This document shows, piece after piece, positions 1-9,735 of a DNA stretch of 64,000 nt (the first letter of the stretch is position 1; every line of letters begins with the position of its first letter). Origin of the DNA: Paraburkholderia flagellata (lineage in GTDB: Bacteria > Pseudomonadota > Gammaproteobacteria > Burkholderiales > Burkholderiaceae). The stretch is from NCBI RefSeq assembly GCF_021390645.1, contig NZ_JAJEJT010000006.1, positions 1 through 64,000 on the forward strand, written 5' to 3'. The notes under the pieces were generated by a model. That model was not told the DNA's origin and searched no databases. It saw only the letters and a program-made list of their open reading frames with translations. The position numbers were made by a program, and so were the translations under genes.

Positions 1-206
1 GAACCGCTAATGGACCGTACGGCAGCGCATCATGGATCACGCCGACGCATCTGTCCGCGGCGCCGGCGGCGCTGCGATCAGCATCGCAGAGATCACAGCG
101 CGTGCGGGCTTTCTTTAGACCAGAAATTCGTCGGTTTGTCCTTGTGGCCAATGACCGTTGAATCACTGACAGCCGCCGTTCTCCGGAAAATGTCCCGTGA
201 GACCGC

Positions 207-300
207 TTTGGGTCGTCTACGGAAGTTCAAAGTCATGGCGTCTCCGATACTCGGATCGTCGCCCCCTACTTCCGGGTTCGGCCACGAAGCGTCATTCGCC
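207..300 (+). repeat. Degenerate dispersed repeat, copy A
   Basis: This intergenic stretch resembles 1716-1805: both share GGAAGTTCAA near the start, an ACTCGGAT block and CTACTTCCGGGTTCG near the end. The two copies are in direct orientation and flank the antiporter gene. I see no coding potential in 1-432: the ORFs there are arginine-rich, lack family features and overlap each other on both strands. Copies like this are probably non-coding relics of a Burkholderiaceae repeat family (inference). Confidence 0.5.
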
Positions 301-432
301 GTTAGCGTCGGTCGGACACTCAGACGTCGGCTCCGCATCCGCAAACGGTCATCGGGCTCGGAAAACCGACAGACTACGGCTGATCGCACGAATTTGCGCC
401 GCCGTGACGGTCCCCTTAGTAGCCTCTTTCAA

Positions 433-1689
433 TCACTCTGGCTCAGGCGTTGCCCCGTCCGGGGCCTTTGTTGGCGCTTCATCCTTGACCAGTCTGGGGG
501 TAAACCGCTCCGTCAGGAGCGGTCCAAGGATCGAAGTCACAACCAGTAACACCAGCACTGCGTTTAGCATCTTCGCGTCCAGCAACCGTATTCCGGCTGC
601 ATTGAACGTTTTATAACCGACCAACGAGGCCGCAAGTGTGGCCGCGACCTGCGGTAACGTCAGCGCCACCATCTCCAGCTTCGCCTGACGTGAGTAGCCA
701 AATGCACGCCCCGCGAGAAACGCAGCAATTCCCTTTCCGAAGATCAGGGAACCGATGAGGCCTGCAACCAGCCAAAAGTGCGTCCAGACAGCGTGCTCGA
801 ATGCGATGGGTGCGATCAGGAAGCCGGTAACAATGAAGAAGACTGGGATGAACAGGGTCTTGCCAACGAATTCCAGCTTCTCCTTCGCGGCGTGTTTGCC
901 GACCGCGGCATTGACTGACAATCCGGCCAGAAAGGCGCCGACAATGCCTGGCAGTTGGATCAGATTTGAGAGCATGCCAGCCACCGCCATGATGCCAAGC
1001 ATTGTGATGAAATAGCCTTGCTCGTTGTCGCGCAGCTTGCTCAGGGCCCAAGCGCCCACACGGCTGCCGCCGAACAGGATCAGTGGCACGAAAATGGCGA
1101 CCTCAGCAATTTGCACGGCGAGGCCAGATGGCGAGAAGCCGGTCGTGTAGATTGACACGCAAATCGCAAACACGATTAGGGACAGCATGTCCGATACGAG
1201 AGTGGCGCCGATCGTGACGACGACCGGTTCCAGCCCCACGGCGCCCAGGCGCGTGACGATCGGCAAGCTGATCAACGTGTGCGATGCGAGCAGCGAGCCG
1301 ATGACGATAGCAGGAATAATTGGATAGCCGAACGCCAGACCCAATGCGGTGCCGATCACTTGCGGCACCATGGTAGTAACTATTCCGAATGCGATCGACC
1401 GAGTCCGTGTTCGCCGAAACAGATCGATGTCGATTTCAAGCCCGGCCGTGAACATCAGCATCAGCACCCCGACGTCCGCGAAGAACTGCGCAACCGGATG
1501 GTTCCGCGCGAAGACATCAAACCCGTAAGGTCCTAGAAGGACCCCGAAAATGAGCAGCACAATGAGTTCTGGAATTCTGAGACGCCGTGCAAGCGTGGGA
1601 GCGCCGACAACAACTGCCGTTAATATCGCGAGCTTTGCCAGGGACGGCAACGCCAGCAAGGCGGACCTTACCGTATCAAACCATTGCAT
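433..1689 (-). CDS. CPA2-family cation:proton antiporter (Kef/NapA-like)
   Basis: A 418-residue inner-membrane protein made of about a dozen hydrophobic segments, the length of a bare monovalent cation:proton antiporter transport domain (CPA2, Na_H_Exchanger fold). The AGLEIDIDLFRR stretch near residue 84 and the PGIVGAFLAGLSVN stretch near residue 245 are typical of the family. No C-terminal RCK/TrkA-N domain follows; the protein ends in a Pro/Glu-rich tail, so nucleotide gating is unlikely. The start is supported by GGAGG about 8 bases upstream of the ATG. It stands alone between two degenerate direct repeats. It probably exchanges Na+ or K+ for H+; the ion cannot be told from sequence. Confidence 0.88.
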   Translation of the reverse strand: MQWFDTVRSALLALPSLAKLAILTAVVVGAPTLARRLRIPELIVLLIFGVLLGPYGFDVFARNHPVAQFFADVGVLMLMFTAGLEIDIDLFRRTRTRSIAFGIVTTMVPQVIGTALGLAFGYPIIPAIVIGSLLASHTLISLPIVTRLGAVGLEPVVVTIGATLVSDMLSLIVFAICVSIYTTGFSPSGLAVQIAEVAIFVPLILFGGSRVGAWALSKLRDNEQGYFITMLGIMAVAGMLSNLIQLPGIVGAFLAGLSVNAAVGKHAAKEKLEFVGKTLFIPVFFIVTGFLIAPIAFEHAVWTHFWLVAGLIGSLIFGKGIAAFLAGRAFGYSRQAKLEMVALTLPQVAATLAASLVGYKTFNAAGIRLLDAKMLNAVLVLLVVTSILGPLLTERFTPRLVKDEAPTKAPDGATPEPE

Positions 1690-1715
1690 CGTCTTTTCCT
1701 CCCCAAACGGGCCGC

Positions 1716-1805
1716 GACGGATCGTCCTCGGAAGTTCAAGGTCGCGGCGCCTCCGAAACTCGGATGTTCAGCCTCCTACTTCCGGGTTCGCCCATCAACA
1801 GACAT
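1716..1805 (+). repeat. Degenerate dispersed repeat, copy B
   Basis: Second copy of the repeat at 207-300, lying just upstream of the antiporter start and in the same orientation as copy A. The shared core CTACTTCCGGGTTCG also appears, as CTCCTTCCGGGTTCGGCC on the minus strand, at 54292-54315. From here to 2083 nothing convincing is seen: the short ORFs are mutual antisense shadows. Confidence 0.5.
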
Positions 1806-2083
1806 TCCCATGCGTTTGGTGCGGGCCACTGGACCGACCGCCCACTGCCGCAGCAAGCAGAAGCACGCAGGTCGCGACTCGTCTGATATGCATGGACTCG
1901 ACCCTCGCTCAGTTTTCTCAGCTTAGGTCGCATGGAAAAAAAATCAGCCAAAAACTCGATTCCGGTGGCGCTTCAGAGATTCTGCGCTCGCTGCGCGGAT
2001 ACCCTGTGGTTGGGAAACGTACCTAACAATCCCTGGAGTGCACATGGCACCTGCATGACGTCTGATCAGGCAGCACTCCTGTC

Positions 2084-2338
2084 TTACGTCGCTCCGAAAC
2101 CGACGACTTCGCGATCGAGATCAGTCTGGATGAGCGCATGATCGTCGAATCCGGTTCGATCTCGCCACTTAGCGGCGGGCTCACGTTGCTTGTAACGGGC
2201 CGCCTGCTCATCGCGCAGATAGCGGCGCACCGTGTTGCGCGACAAGCCCGTTTGCCGCGCTATCTCACGCACCGCCGTTCCCCGTCTTGCCAATACCTTG
2301 ATTTCCACTGCTTGCTCCTGAGTCAGCATCGGCGGCAA
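2084..2338 (-). pseudogene. IS21-family transposase IstA, N-terminal fragment
   Basis: The 84-residue frame begins with the N-terminal helix-turn-helix of IS21-family IstA (MLTQEQAVEIKVLARRG, then REIARQTGLSRNTVRRYLRD). IstA is normally about 500 residues and carries a DDE catalytic core plus a partner istB; both are missing. After about residue 65 the similarity stops and the frame runs into a stop. It is therefore a remnant of an insertion sequence. The next 340 bases (2339-2678) hold no gene I can support. Confidence 0.8.
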
Positions 2339-2678
2339 AAAGCCGCCATCCTCTCCCAGGTGGGTCAGGTTTACTTCGGCGGGTGGGTCAGTAATGTGAT
2401 GGTCCCCTCCACCCTACGAGCGGATACGCTGTAGGGGTCTTCACATCTCGAGCAGGAATCATCATGGAAAGCGTGACGCTGATCGGCCATCGGCGTGGAG
2501 CCCTGTGCTGCGAATCCCGGCTGACGGCGGCTCGTCGAGCGTCGATGTTGCTCTAGTCTCCTTCGCCTGCCGACCGGCACCGTACTTTGCTCAGCTACGC
2601 TCAGTCCTCTGCCACATGCGCCGCAATAGCACAATATAGTTCTGAACAGCCCAACCCATCCTCGTCAAAGGCGGCCAA

Positions 2679-3104
2679 ATGATTGACCACGTTTACATCT
2701 CAGTCACCGACATCAAAAAGTCACTGTTCTTCTACTCTGAAACCTTGAAGCCACTCGGATGGAGCGTATTCGGCAACTACGACTCCGCTTCGGGCCCCGA
2801 GGGCGTCCCTGATCTTTACGGGATTGGTGACGATGTGTACGGCAAGGGAAAGGCGGTTGGATCGAGCATCTGGCTACGTCAACGCAAGCCCGGCGAGACC
2901 GGGCTGTACCTCGGGATCGTCTGCGACACGAATGAACTGGTCGACGCCGCCTACGCAGCAGCAATCAAAGCCGGCGGCATCGACGACGGCAAACCAGCAG
3001 ATCGTACCTACTTCGCCCCCGGCTACTACGCCGCCAACGTCGCTGACTTTGACGGCAACCGTCTTGAGTTCGTGCACAAAGCGTGGAACCCCAAGAGACG
3101 GTAA
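2679..3104 (+). CDS. VOC-family (glyoxalase/bleomycin-resistance fold) protein
   Basis: A 141-residue protein with the single-module VOC signature: it opens MIDHVYISVTDIKKSLFFY, with the first metal-ligand-type His at residue 4, and closes with GYYAANVADFDGNRLEFVHK, which carries the C-terminal metal-ligand-type Glu. VOC proteins bind a divalent metal and act as isomerases, dioxygenases or drug-binding proteins, so the reaction here cannot be assigned. An AAAGG stretch lies about 8 bases before the ATG. It is a lone gene. The 300 bases that follow contain only degenerate intergenic sequence. Confidence 0.85.
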   Translation: MIDHVYISVTDIKKSLFFYSETLKPLGWSVFGNYDSASGPEGVPDLYGIGDDVYGKGKAVGSSIWLRQRKPGETGLYLGIVCDTNELVDAAYAAAIKAGGIDDGKPADRTYFAPGYYAANVADFDGNRLEFVHKAWNPKRR

Positions 3105-3407
3105 TAGCAACCCTCTCGATGCAACGGTGTCGTGGGTAAGGTCCGGCCATGCCTTCGGGATGCGAGCCACGCCCGAGGGATGTCCTCGCTCGGGCGTGGG
3201 GCGATGGTCGGCCAACTGCGGCCGCTCACCAGGAGGCTTTGATTGACATTCAAACGTCAGCTCAAGTCAGACAGCGGACTTTTTGCAGTTCGTCCGCTGC
3301 CAGTAGCGCCTGTTCAATCTCGACGTGTAACGGACTTCACGTTGCGCCGCTCCAGCCAGCCGCCTGCATGATTCGCCGTCACCTGGTCAACAACCTGTAG
3401 AGGAGGT

Positions 3408-4874
3408 CTAGGTCTGCATGGCATCCTTGTAGATGCGCCCATCTTTCATGATCAGTTTCAGGTTCTTGTCGGGATCGGCGAGCAGTCCCACATTGTCGAG
3501 CGGGTTGCCACCGACGACCAGCAAATCGGCCCATGCACCCTGCTCCAGCACACCCAGCCTAGCGGGATAGGGGTTACGCTTTCCTGAGAGCTCAAGCAAC
3601 TCCCCGTTGCCCCCTGTCACCATCCGCAAAATTTCGGAGCCGTTGTACCAGCGCGTCATATTGCCAATCATCAAACCCTGGCGTGCCGCCACCGCCGGCG
3701 AGAAGATCAGGTCGGTCCCGAACGCCACCTTGAGTCCGTGCTTGCGTGCGAGTTTGTACATGTTGTTGGTCCCCACGATGACTTCCCGGAACTTGTCGAG
3801 GATCGGTCCCGCTAGCGGCCCGACGTCGTCTTCGTTCACGAATGGCTGGGTACTTAACCATGTCCCGTTCTTCGCCATGATCTCGGCTGCATGATCGTCC
3901 ATCAGATGACCATGTTCGATACATTGCGCGCCTGCTGCCACCGCTCGCTTCACGGCTTCTGACGTGTACGCATGAACGGCCACATAGGTCCCCCAATCGC
4001 CCGCGGTTTCGACGGCTGCTCGTAGTTGCTGCTCGGTGAAGGTCAGCATGTCGAGTGGGCTGCGCGGCGTGGATACGCCGCCGGCTCCCACGATCTTGAT
4101 CTGCGTTGCGCCCTGCAGGAACTGCTCGCGCGCGCGTAACCGCACCTCGTCCGCCGAATCGGCGATCGCATTCGCGCCGGTCCTTTCCTGCGCACTGACT
4201 TCGCCCGTCGTACGCGGGATGTCCGTGAGCGGGCGAAAATCGCCATGACCACCTGTCGTCGTGATCATCGCGCCGGAAGGATAAATACGCGGGCCAGGAA
4301 TCATCCCTGCGTCGATAGCCTGTTTCAGCGCGAATGCCGGGCCGCCCACATCGCGTATCGTCGTGAAACCACGCAGCAACGTACGCTGGGCTTCCGCACT
4401 CGCAGCCAGATACACCAGGCCCAGGTCGGCCTGCAAGATCGTCTGGATCGGAAGCGAGGCGAGCATGGCGTGCCAGTGCATCTCGATCAACCCTGGCATG
4501 ATCACCTTGCCGCCACAATCGATTGTGCGGTTCGCGCTGGCAGCGGGTGGCTGGCCTTGCCCCAGCTGTGAGATGCGGCTTCCTTCGACGACGAGAAACA
4601 TCCCATCGCGCAGGCCGGCAGACTTGCCGTCGAACAGTCGGAAATTTGTAAACGTGACGGGCTGCGGTGCAGCGGCGGCAGGACTCGCACCCTGCGCCCG
4701 AACGAGTTCCGGGAGCACGGCACTTAGCATGGTCGCCCCCATGCCGATCAGGAATCCGCGTCGCGCGAGGTCGGCGCCGATGCGGCCATTCGCATACTGG
4801 GCAAGCGCCTTGTTACAGAAGCAGGAATACGTTGGGCTTGTTCGGTTGACGCCGCTGTTTTTTCCGGAAGCCAT
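3408..4874 (-). CDS. Tat-exported amidohydrolase (M38-like metal-dependent hydrolase)
   Basis: A metal-dependent hydrolase of the amidohydrolase superfamily. It shows the binuclear-site ligand set in order: HxH in GLIEMHWHAM, a lysine in IKIVGAGG, His in YVAVHAYT, His in IEHGHLMD and Asp in FGTDLIF. This pattern is typical of the imidazolonepropionase/Xaa-Pro dipeptidase-like group. The N terminus carries ARRGFLIGMGATML followed by an AxA-like end (VRAQGA), a twin-arginine signal, so the enzyme probably acts in the periplasm. The frame is open up to 5099, but I place the start at 4874 (before MASGKN), which has a G-rich stretch 6 bases upstream; ATG 4886 is the alternative. The substrate is unknown. 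Confidence 0.85.
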   Translation of the reverse strand: MASGKNSGVNRTSPTYSCFCNKALAQYANGRIGADLARRGFLIGMGATMLSAVLPELVRAQGASPAAAAPQPVTFTNFRLFDGKSAGLRDGMFLVVEGSRISQLGQGQPPAASANRTIDCGGKVIMPGLIEMHWHAMLASLPIQTILQADLGLVYLAASAEAQRTLLRGFTTIRDVGGPAFALKQAIDAGMIPGPRIYPSGAMITTTGGHGDFRPLTDIPRTTGEVSAQERTGANAIADSADEVRLRAREQFLQGATQIKIVGAGGVSTPRSPLDMLTFTEQQLRAAVETAGDWGTYVAVHAYTSEAVKRAVAAGAQCIEHGHLMDDHAAEIMAKNGTWLSTQPFVNEDDVGPLAGPILDKFREVIVGTNNMYKLARKHGLKVAFGTDLIFSPAVAARQGLMIGNMTRWYNGSEILRMVTGGNGELLELSGKRNPYPARLGVLEQGAWADLLVVGGNPLDNVGLLADPDKNLKLIMKDGRIYKDAMQT

Positions 4875-5396
4875 ATCCGCCCCCATTTGAGTTGAACACC
4901 ATGCACGGAAGCGCTGCTTGCGGCCTTTGAACACGTAACGGGAACAACCAGCGGACAGTAACGACATTCGTACGGAAGTATGGCAAACAACTAACGCTCG
5001 TGCGTTCAATGCGTCGAACCATCGCTTGCGTACAAGATGGTGGCCTGTCGGGCGGAGACGCATCTGGGAAGCGACGGATTTCGCCGGCGAGTAGCACACG
5101 TTCCCTTGGGTGAGTGGCCGATGAAGTAGTGAGAACGGTCCTCGCCATCCTTATGGACCGGGCGGCGGCCAAGGGTCGGTTTATGCCTTTTGCGTCGAGC
5201 GCCCGCCCGAGACGACTGCCGCGCCCGGTCGTCGGACGCTAGCCGGCCACCACCGGTCGCTATGAGGGCACGGAATGCCGTCGTTGGAATGGCTGCAATG
5301 GTCCGGCAACGCGACCGACGAGCTGCGCACGCGATCCGGTTTTGGCTGACGGTCGATGATCGGGAGCCGTGTAAACCGGGCGAGCTACGTTGCGAC

Positions 5397-5699
5397 TCAA
5401 GCCTGGCGTATCCAGTGTTGAAGACCGTGGTCGCGGATCAGGCGATTGATGTGAGAGTAGGAGTAGGAAATCTGGAATTCCCGCTCGATGTAGCGCTGAA
5501 CCAGCGGATTCGTCCAGCGCTCTGCCGCGAGGCCCACCCTGTGCGGTGACTGCCTGATTGCGCCGATCACCCGCGCGAGCCTATCGGTGGTTAGGCGCGG
5601 CCGGCGCCCGACGTCGCCCAGCCCCATCAGCGCATCTGCACCGCCCATCGCGAAAATACTCTGGTAGCGCCGCGCCGTGGCCGGACTCAAACCCAGCAT
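5397..5699 (-). pseudogene. Fragment of an IS630-type winged-HTH transposase
   Basis: About 100 residues resembling the DNA-binding half of IS630-family transposases: LSPATARRYQSIF, GRRPRLTTDRLARVI and the RYIEREFQISYSYSHINRLI winged helix. No DDE catalytic domain follows, because the frame stops at 5397. It directly abuts the start of the next gene. The 300 bases between it and the amidohydrolase (5100-5396) hold no supported gene. Confidence 0.65.
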
Positions 5700-5704
5700 G
5701 AACG

Positions 5705-6316
5705 ATGACCGATATCCCTACTCCGTCACTTCCTGGCAGGCCCAAAGAGGTCATCGCAAGCGGCCCGCTCACCGTGAACGCGACCTTTTCAACCACCGAT
5801 AACAGCTTCTTCAATATGCACAATGAAGGCATCATCGAGGGCTACGTTTACTTCAGCGTGCTGCGCGCGGACGGAACGGCGCTGTCGCCGCCACCGAAGC
5901 TGGAAGAGGTTTCCCTGTATCGGCTGGAGCCAGCAATCGGTGCGTCGCTAGTCGGTGGTCTATCTGAACTGGTCACGATCAACTCCCTGTTGCATCGGGT
6001 TTCGTTTATGGATCGCCCACCCACGGACATTGACCAGATTTATATTCCTCCCGATTACATCGCGAAGTATGGCGAGCCTCCAGAAGAATACCTTGCGGGC
6101 TTCGGAGGGCTGAAATACATTGCTTACATGCTCACAGTTACTCGCGGGGCCTTCAAAAACCTGCACGTCGCCGGCTTTTCTGGAACGGCGTTCCTGTCGG
6201 CACCGGTGTTGGCACTGGACGATAACGACCGTGTATATTTCAAGAAAGGGATAGAACGCGAGGCGGACACAGAGCCCCTTCTTCCGGTGAAGTTCCCGTT
6301 CCCACTGTCACTCTAG
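5705..6316 (+). CDS. Hypothetical protein, 203 residues
   Basis: I do not recognise this protein. It has no signal peptide or membrane segment, is acidic to neutral and looks like a soluble beta-rich protein (alternating hydrophobic stretches such as VNATFSTTDNSFF and GYVYFSVLR). Its composition is that of an expressed protein rather than an antisense shadow, and no competing frame is plausible. It sits between a transposase remnant and the EAL gene, which is transcribed toward it. A secreted or surface role cannot be shown. Confidence 0.6.
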   Translation: MTDIPTPSLPGRPKEVIASGPLTVNATFSTTDNSFFNMHNEGIIEGYVYFSVLRADGTALSPPPKLEEVSLYRLEPAIGASLVGGLSELVTINSLLHRVSFMDRPPTDIDQIYIPPDYIAKYGEPPEEYLAGFGGLKYIAYMLTVTRGAFKNLHVAGFSGTAFLSAPVLALDDNDRVYFKKGIEREADTEPLLPVKFPFPLSL

Positions 6317-6413
6317 AGGACGAACCGCATGCGCGGATATCGACGCTCGGCCCGGACGGGCACCGGCGCAAGTCTGCGGCGTTGGGCGGCGGTCGGCCAT
6401 GCGCCGGCAGCTT

Positions 6414-8246
6414 TTAGTTTGCGGGAGGTCTCGTTGTATCGACAAATGCCGCCTGCTGGTTGAGCGAATTTGCCAGTTCGTCGATCGCCATGGCCTTGGC
6501 AAAGTGCCAGCCCTGGGCGTACTCAACTCCCCGGTCTCTGAGGTATGTGGCCTGTTCTGCGGTCTCCACGCCTTCTGCAACGAGCCGAAGACGTAGATCC
6601 TTGGCAAGTCCAATGATGTGCGCAACGACATGATTCTTGACGGACGCGGTGTCGATTGCGTCAACAAACGACTTGTCAATCTTCAGGTAGTCCGTGCTCA
6701 GCGTCTGCAGATAGGAGAGACTCGAGTACCCCGTACCAAAGTCGTCGATGGCGACAGACGAACCCATCTCCCGTATTTCCGCCAGAATCGGCCTTGCCTG
6801 GTCAGGCTTGATCAGGCTGCGCTCCGTGGCCTCGAACACGAAGTTTTGTGTCCTTGCTCCTGTTACGCGTGCAATGAAATTCTTCAGGCGTGGCACGAGG
6901 TCAGGGGACTGCATTTCGGACGCCGACAGATTGATGGAAACGTGAAAATCGGGGTATTTCATGAAGAGGCCAGCCAGATCCGTAGCGGCCAGCTCGAACA
7001 CATGGTCGGTAATTTCATCGATAAGGTGGCAGTCTTCAGCGACCGGGATGAAAATATCCGGTCGAACGTGCTCCCCGGTGCTCCGGCGCCAGCGCAGCAA
7101 GGCCTCCGCGCCCACCCACCGGCCGGTTTTCAGATCGACCAGCGGTTGATAGACCAGATAGAATTCCTTTCTTCCGAGCCCCTCGCGGATCGCTTCAGAG
7201 AGCGGCAGCGCCTTGCGCGCCGACCGGCCCGTCAGGAACATCAGCACTACCATCGCGCAAGCTGCGCACGACATGAGCAGTACGCCGGCCTGGTGAATAC
7301 GCGCGTTCGCTACATCCGCAGGAATCGAGGCAAATGCGAAGTAGTCGTACTTTTGCGAACGCCAGAGCGAAACAAACCTGTCGTGTTCGATAAATTCTGC
7401 ATGCTGGCCGTCACCCAGCATGGCACGCCAGTCCGGATTGAACGCTCCGCGAGACATTCTGACTTTGTTGGAACTGTAGAGGACCGTGCCGAGCGCTACA
7501 TTGGGGTCCTTTGTATCGACATCGATCGGCAAGGTGGGGGAAACGATGGCCGAGTATCCGTTTACGACGGACGTGACCATGATCACAGGTTGTGATCCGA
7601 CACTGCTGGCGAGAGAAAGATTGGCCTTGCGCAATTGGAGCGGGCCTCTCGCGGTGTGCTGAGAGGTCGCGGCGGGCAACAGGATGCCGTCACCATGGCG
7701 TCCATAGGAAGAACACATAAGGCGGTTGTTCGCGACGTACCCCACTCCTTGCAGTTGCCCGTACTTCAGGTTGAGCTCTGCCATCAACGCCAGCTTCTCT
7801 GGGGAGCAGGGAGCCGCATCGTGTGCCTGCAGCTCGGCAATTGCAGCGCGCACCTGGGCACTCGAGCGCTCACTGCGCTCGAGGACCTCAGCCGCGATCA
7901 CGTTTAGCTTTGCAAACTCTTCGTGCATGATCTGGGCGCGCGCAAATCCAAACGCGATACCAGCCAGCAAGGCGATGGCCAGCGTCCCGACAACCGCCGT
8001 TGTCACAGCTGCCATTCTCCGTCTATCCAGCACTCCACGAATAACAAGGATGAACGGACGGGGCAAGGAAGAAAGTGCTCGTCGTACGACAGGAGCGGTG
8101 AGCGAACGCATGACAGGGCCCAAATGTTGGGTAAGCCGGGCCCGGGCAGCTGCTGCCAACATGCGTGTCTCCAGGATCGGGCGGACTCGAGAGAGGACAG
8201 CGGTAATACCGATAGCGGGAACCAGCGGGCTGTACAATGACCCCAT
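6414..8246 (-). CDS. CSS-motif EAL-domain cyclic-di-GMP phosphodiesterase
   Basis: A membrane-bound enzyme expected to hydrolyse cyclic di-GMP. A hydrophobic segment near residues 80-105 is followed by a periplasmic domain with the CSS sensor motif (CSSYGRHG near residue 177, plus a Cys at HDAAPC) and a second membrane segment near residue 330. The C-terminal EAL domain contains EALLRWR, then SINLSASEMQ, IDDFGTGYSSLSYL, LKIDKSFVD and AEGVET, so the metal and substrate ligands appear intact. CSS-type phosphodiesterases are redox-sensitive through their periplasmic cysteines (family knowledge). No GGDEF domain is present. The ATG at 8246 is the frame's first; a start further in, close to the membrane segment, is possible. 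Confidence 0.88.
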   Translation of the reverse strand: MGSLYSPLVPAIGITAVLSRVRPILETRMLAAAARARLTQHLGPVMRSLTAPVVRRALSSLPRPFILVIRGVLDRRRMAAVTTAVVGTLAIALLAGIAFGFARAQIMHEEFAKLNVIAAEVLERSERSSAQVRAAIAELQAHDAAPCSPEKLALMAELNLKYGQLQGVGYVANNRLMCSSYGRHGDGILLPAATSQHTARGPLQLRKANLSLASSVGSQPVIMVTSVVNGYSAIVSPTLPIDVDTKDPNVALGTVLYSSNKVRMSRGAFNPDWRAMLGDGQHAEFIEHDRFVSLWRSQKYDYFAFASIPADVANARIHQAGVLLMSCAACAMVVLMFLTGRSARKALPLSEAIREGLGRKEFYLVYQPLVDLKTGRWVGAEALLRWRRSTGEHVRPDIFIPVAEDCHLIDEITDHVFELAATDLAGLFMKYPDFHVSINLSASEMQSPDLVPRLKNFIARVTGARTQNFVFEATERSLIKPDQARPILAEIREMGSSVAIDDFGTGYSSLSYLQTLSTDYLKIDKSFVDAIDTASVKNHVVAHIIGLAKDLRLRLVAEGVETAEQATYLRDRGVEYAQGWHFAKAMAIDELANSLNQQAAFVDTTRPPAN

Positions 8247-8582
8247 TCACGCATCAAGTTGACAAATCAACTATATATCTCGATGTAAGCGTTTTGTATG
8301 TGTCATAACGTCGCCGGTGTCCGCTTAATTCGTTCGACCAGATCGGCCTGGACAGCCGCCGTCGCCAGTTCCGATCCGGTCGCTCAGATGCCGGCGATGC
8401 AACGGATACGAGGCATCCAAACCGGGTCGCCCTCAACAAGGCGTGAGCCAACTGCGCACTCGAGCGACGTCGTCGAACATCCCGGCTACCCCGGTGTCTT
8501 AGAATGAGCGGCAGTGCTTTTCCGAGCTGCCTGCGCGCTCGTATCGCGCGCAAACAATCCTCTTAAGCAGGTTCATCAAAAT

Positions 8583-9047
8583 ATGCAAGCGAGGGAAACA
8601 AGACGTACGAAAGTTGCTGCTCCGCAAGGCCGCCGTCAACGAGGGGTCACGCTAATCCAGATCACCCTCCTGGTTGCACTTCTAGTTCTTTTGACCGTGC
8701 TGATTGTCTCAAAGATCATGACAAGACCAGAGGAGGCCAAGCACACCATTGCGAAACAGGACATTGCCACAATCATGCAAGCCCTGAATAACTTTCGTCG
8801 CGACAACGGCCGCTATCCAACCCAAGCACAAGGCCTGCATGCGCTGATTGAAAAGTCCAGCACCGATCCGGTACCGCGTGTCTGGAAGGAAGGCGGCTAT
8901 CTTGCGCGCTTGCCAGACGACCCCTGGGGCAACGCTTATCTGTATCTCAATCCCGGTGTGCATGGTGAGATCGACGTATTCAGCTACGGCCGGGACGCAA
9001 AGCAAGGCGGCGAAGGAAACGACGCCGACGTAGGCTCATGGGAATAG
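8583..9047 (+). CDS. Orphan GspG-like type II secretion pseudopilin
   Basis: A 154-residue protein with a type IV prepilin-like leader: RRQRG is followed by VTLIQITLLVALLVLL. The C-terminal part has the GspG signature: KQDIATIMQALNNFRRDNGRYPTQAQGLHAL, then DDPWGNAYLYLNPG and DVFSYGRD. At +1 the usual Phe is Val, and at +5 the nearly universal Glu is Gln. I chose ATG 8583 because the frame from 8514 adds residues atypical of a leader. No other gsp gene is nearby, so it either feeds a chromosomal system or is a decaying or specialised copy. Confidence 0.75.
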   Translation: MQARETRRTKVAAPQGRRQRGVTLIQITLLVALLVLLTVLIVSKIMTRPEEAKHTIAKQDIATIMQALNNFRRDNGRYPTQAQGLHALIEKSSTDPVPRVWKEGGYLARLPDDPWGNAYLYLNPGVHGEIDVFSYGRDAKQGGEGNDADVGSWE

Positions 9048-9215
9048 TTGCCGTCTTCTGCGTCGGGCAAGGAGCGGCCAACAAGAGGCATTGACGGCAC
9101 GCAAACCGACGGCCGCTTGCGGGCTGGAAGCTGACGCACGTTCATGCCGCAAATCGCTATCGGCCAGGTGCTTGATGCTTGCCTCCATTGCCACCCATTC
9201 CGTTGCTCCGCGAGA

Positions 9216-9653
9216 TTACCTACTCGTTTTGCGCGACTTTGACGACGTCACGTCGTGCGCGATCTCGGAGAGTCGCTTGTCACCAAGCAATTGAAGCAAC
9301 GTATTTTCCGCTGAACCCAACGCCTCATTGATGTGGCGATTTACCGCCGCCTCCACGGGACATGTGTGATTGTCGTCGGCTAGGCCGATCACAAACGGCG
9401 CGGTATGTCCAATGGCCTGGTAGACATCTCTCACCGTAAGATCGTTGAGGTCACAGGCGAGCGCCCAGCCTCCGCCTGGACCACCAGTCGACTTTACATA
9501 CCCCGATTCGCGTAGCGCAGCCATCGTTCGGCGGACAAAGACGGGGTTCGTATGCAGCATCAGCGCAATCGTCTCTGAGGTGGTCGCGCCTCCTCGAAGA
9601 TGCATGTGGATGAGGATGTGCAGAAGTCGAGCCAGTCTGGTATCGCGTTGCAT
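9216..9653 (-). CDS. Rrf2-family transcriptional regulator
   Basis: A winged-helix regulator with the Rrf2 layout: an N-terminal helix (RLARLLHILIHMHLRGG), then TTSETIALMLHTNPVFVRRTMAALRESGYVKSTGGPGGGWAL as recognition helix and wing. Only one Cys (NHTCPVE) occurs where iron-sulfur Rrf2 proteins carry three, so it is probably not an [Fe-S] sensor but of the YwnA-like type. I start it at MQRDTR (9653); the frame opens at 9677. It is divergent from the hydrolase gene at 9736 and may control it (inference). Confidence 0.82.
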   Translation of the reverse strand: MQRDTRLARLLHILIHMHLRGGATTSETIALMLHTNPVFVRRTMAALRESGYVKSTGGPGGGWALACDLNDLTVRDVYQAIGHTAPFVIGLADDNHTCPVEAAVNRHINEALGSAENTLLQLLGDKRLSEIAHDVTSSKSRKTSR

Positions 9654-9735
9654 ATTCGGAAGCTTGGTAATGCGCAACTTTTGATGTTACGCTATCTCGG
9701 GATCCTTGTGTGCATACCTCTCTGCCAGAGCAACC

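Noticed and set aside
9050..9215. Short ORFs after the pseudopilin
   Set aside because: No ribosome site or family features; typical degenerate intergenic sequence.
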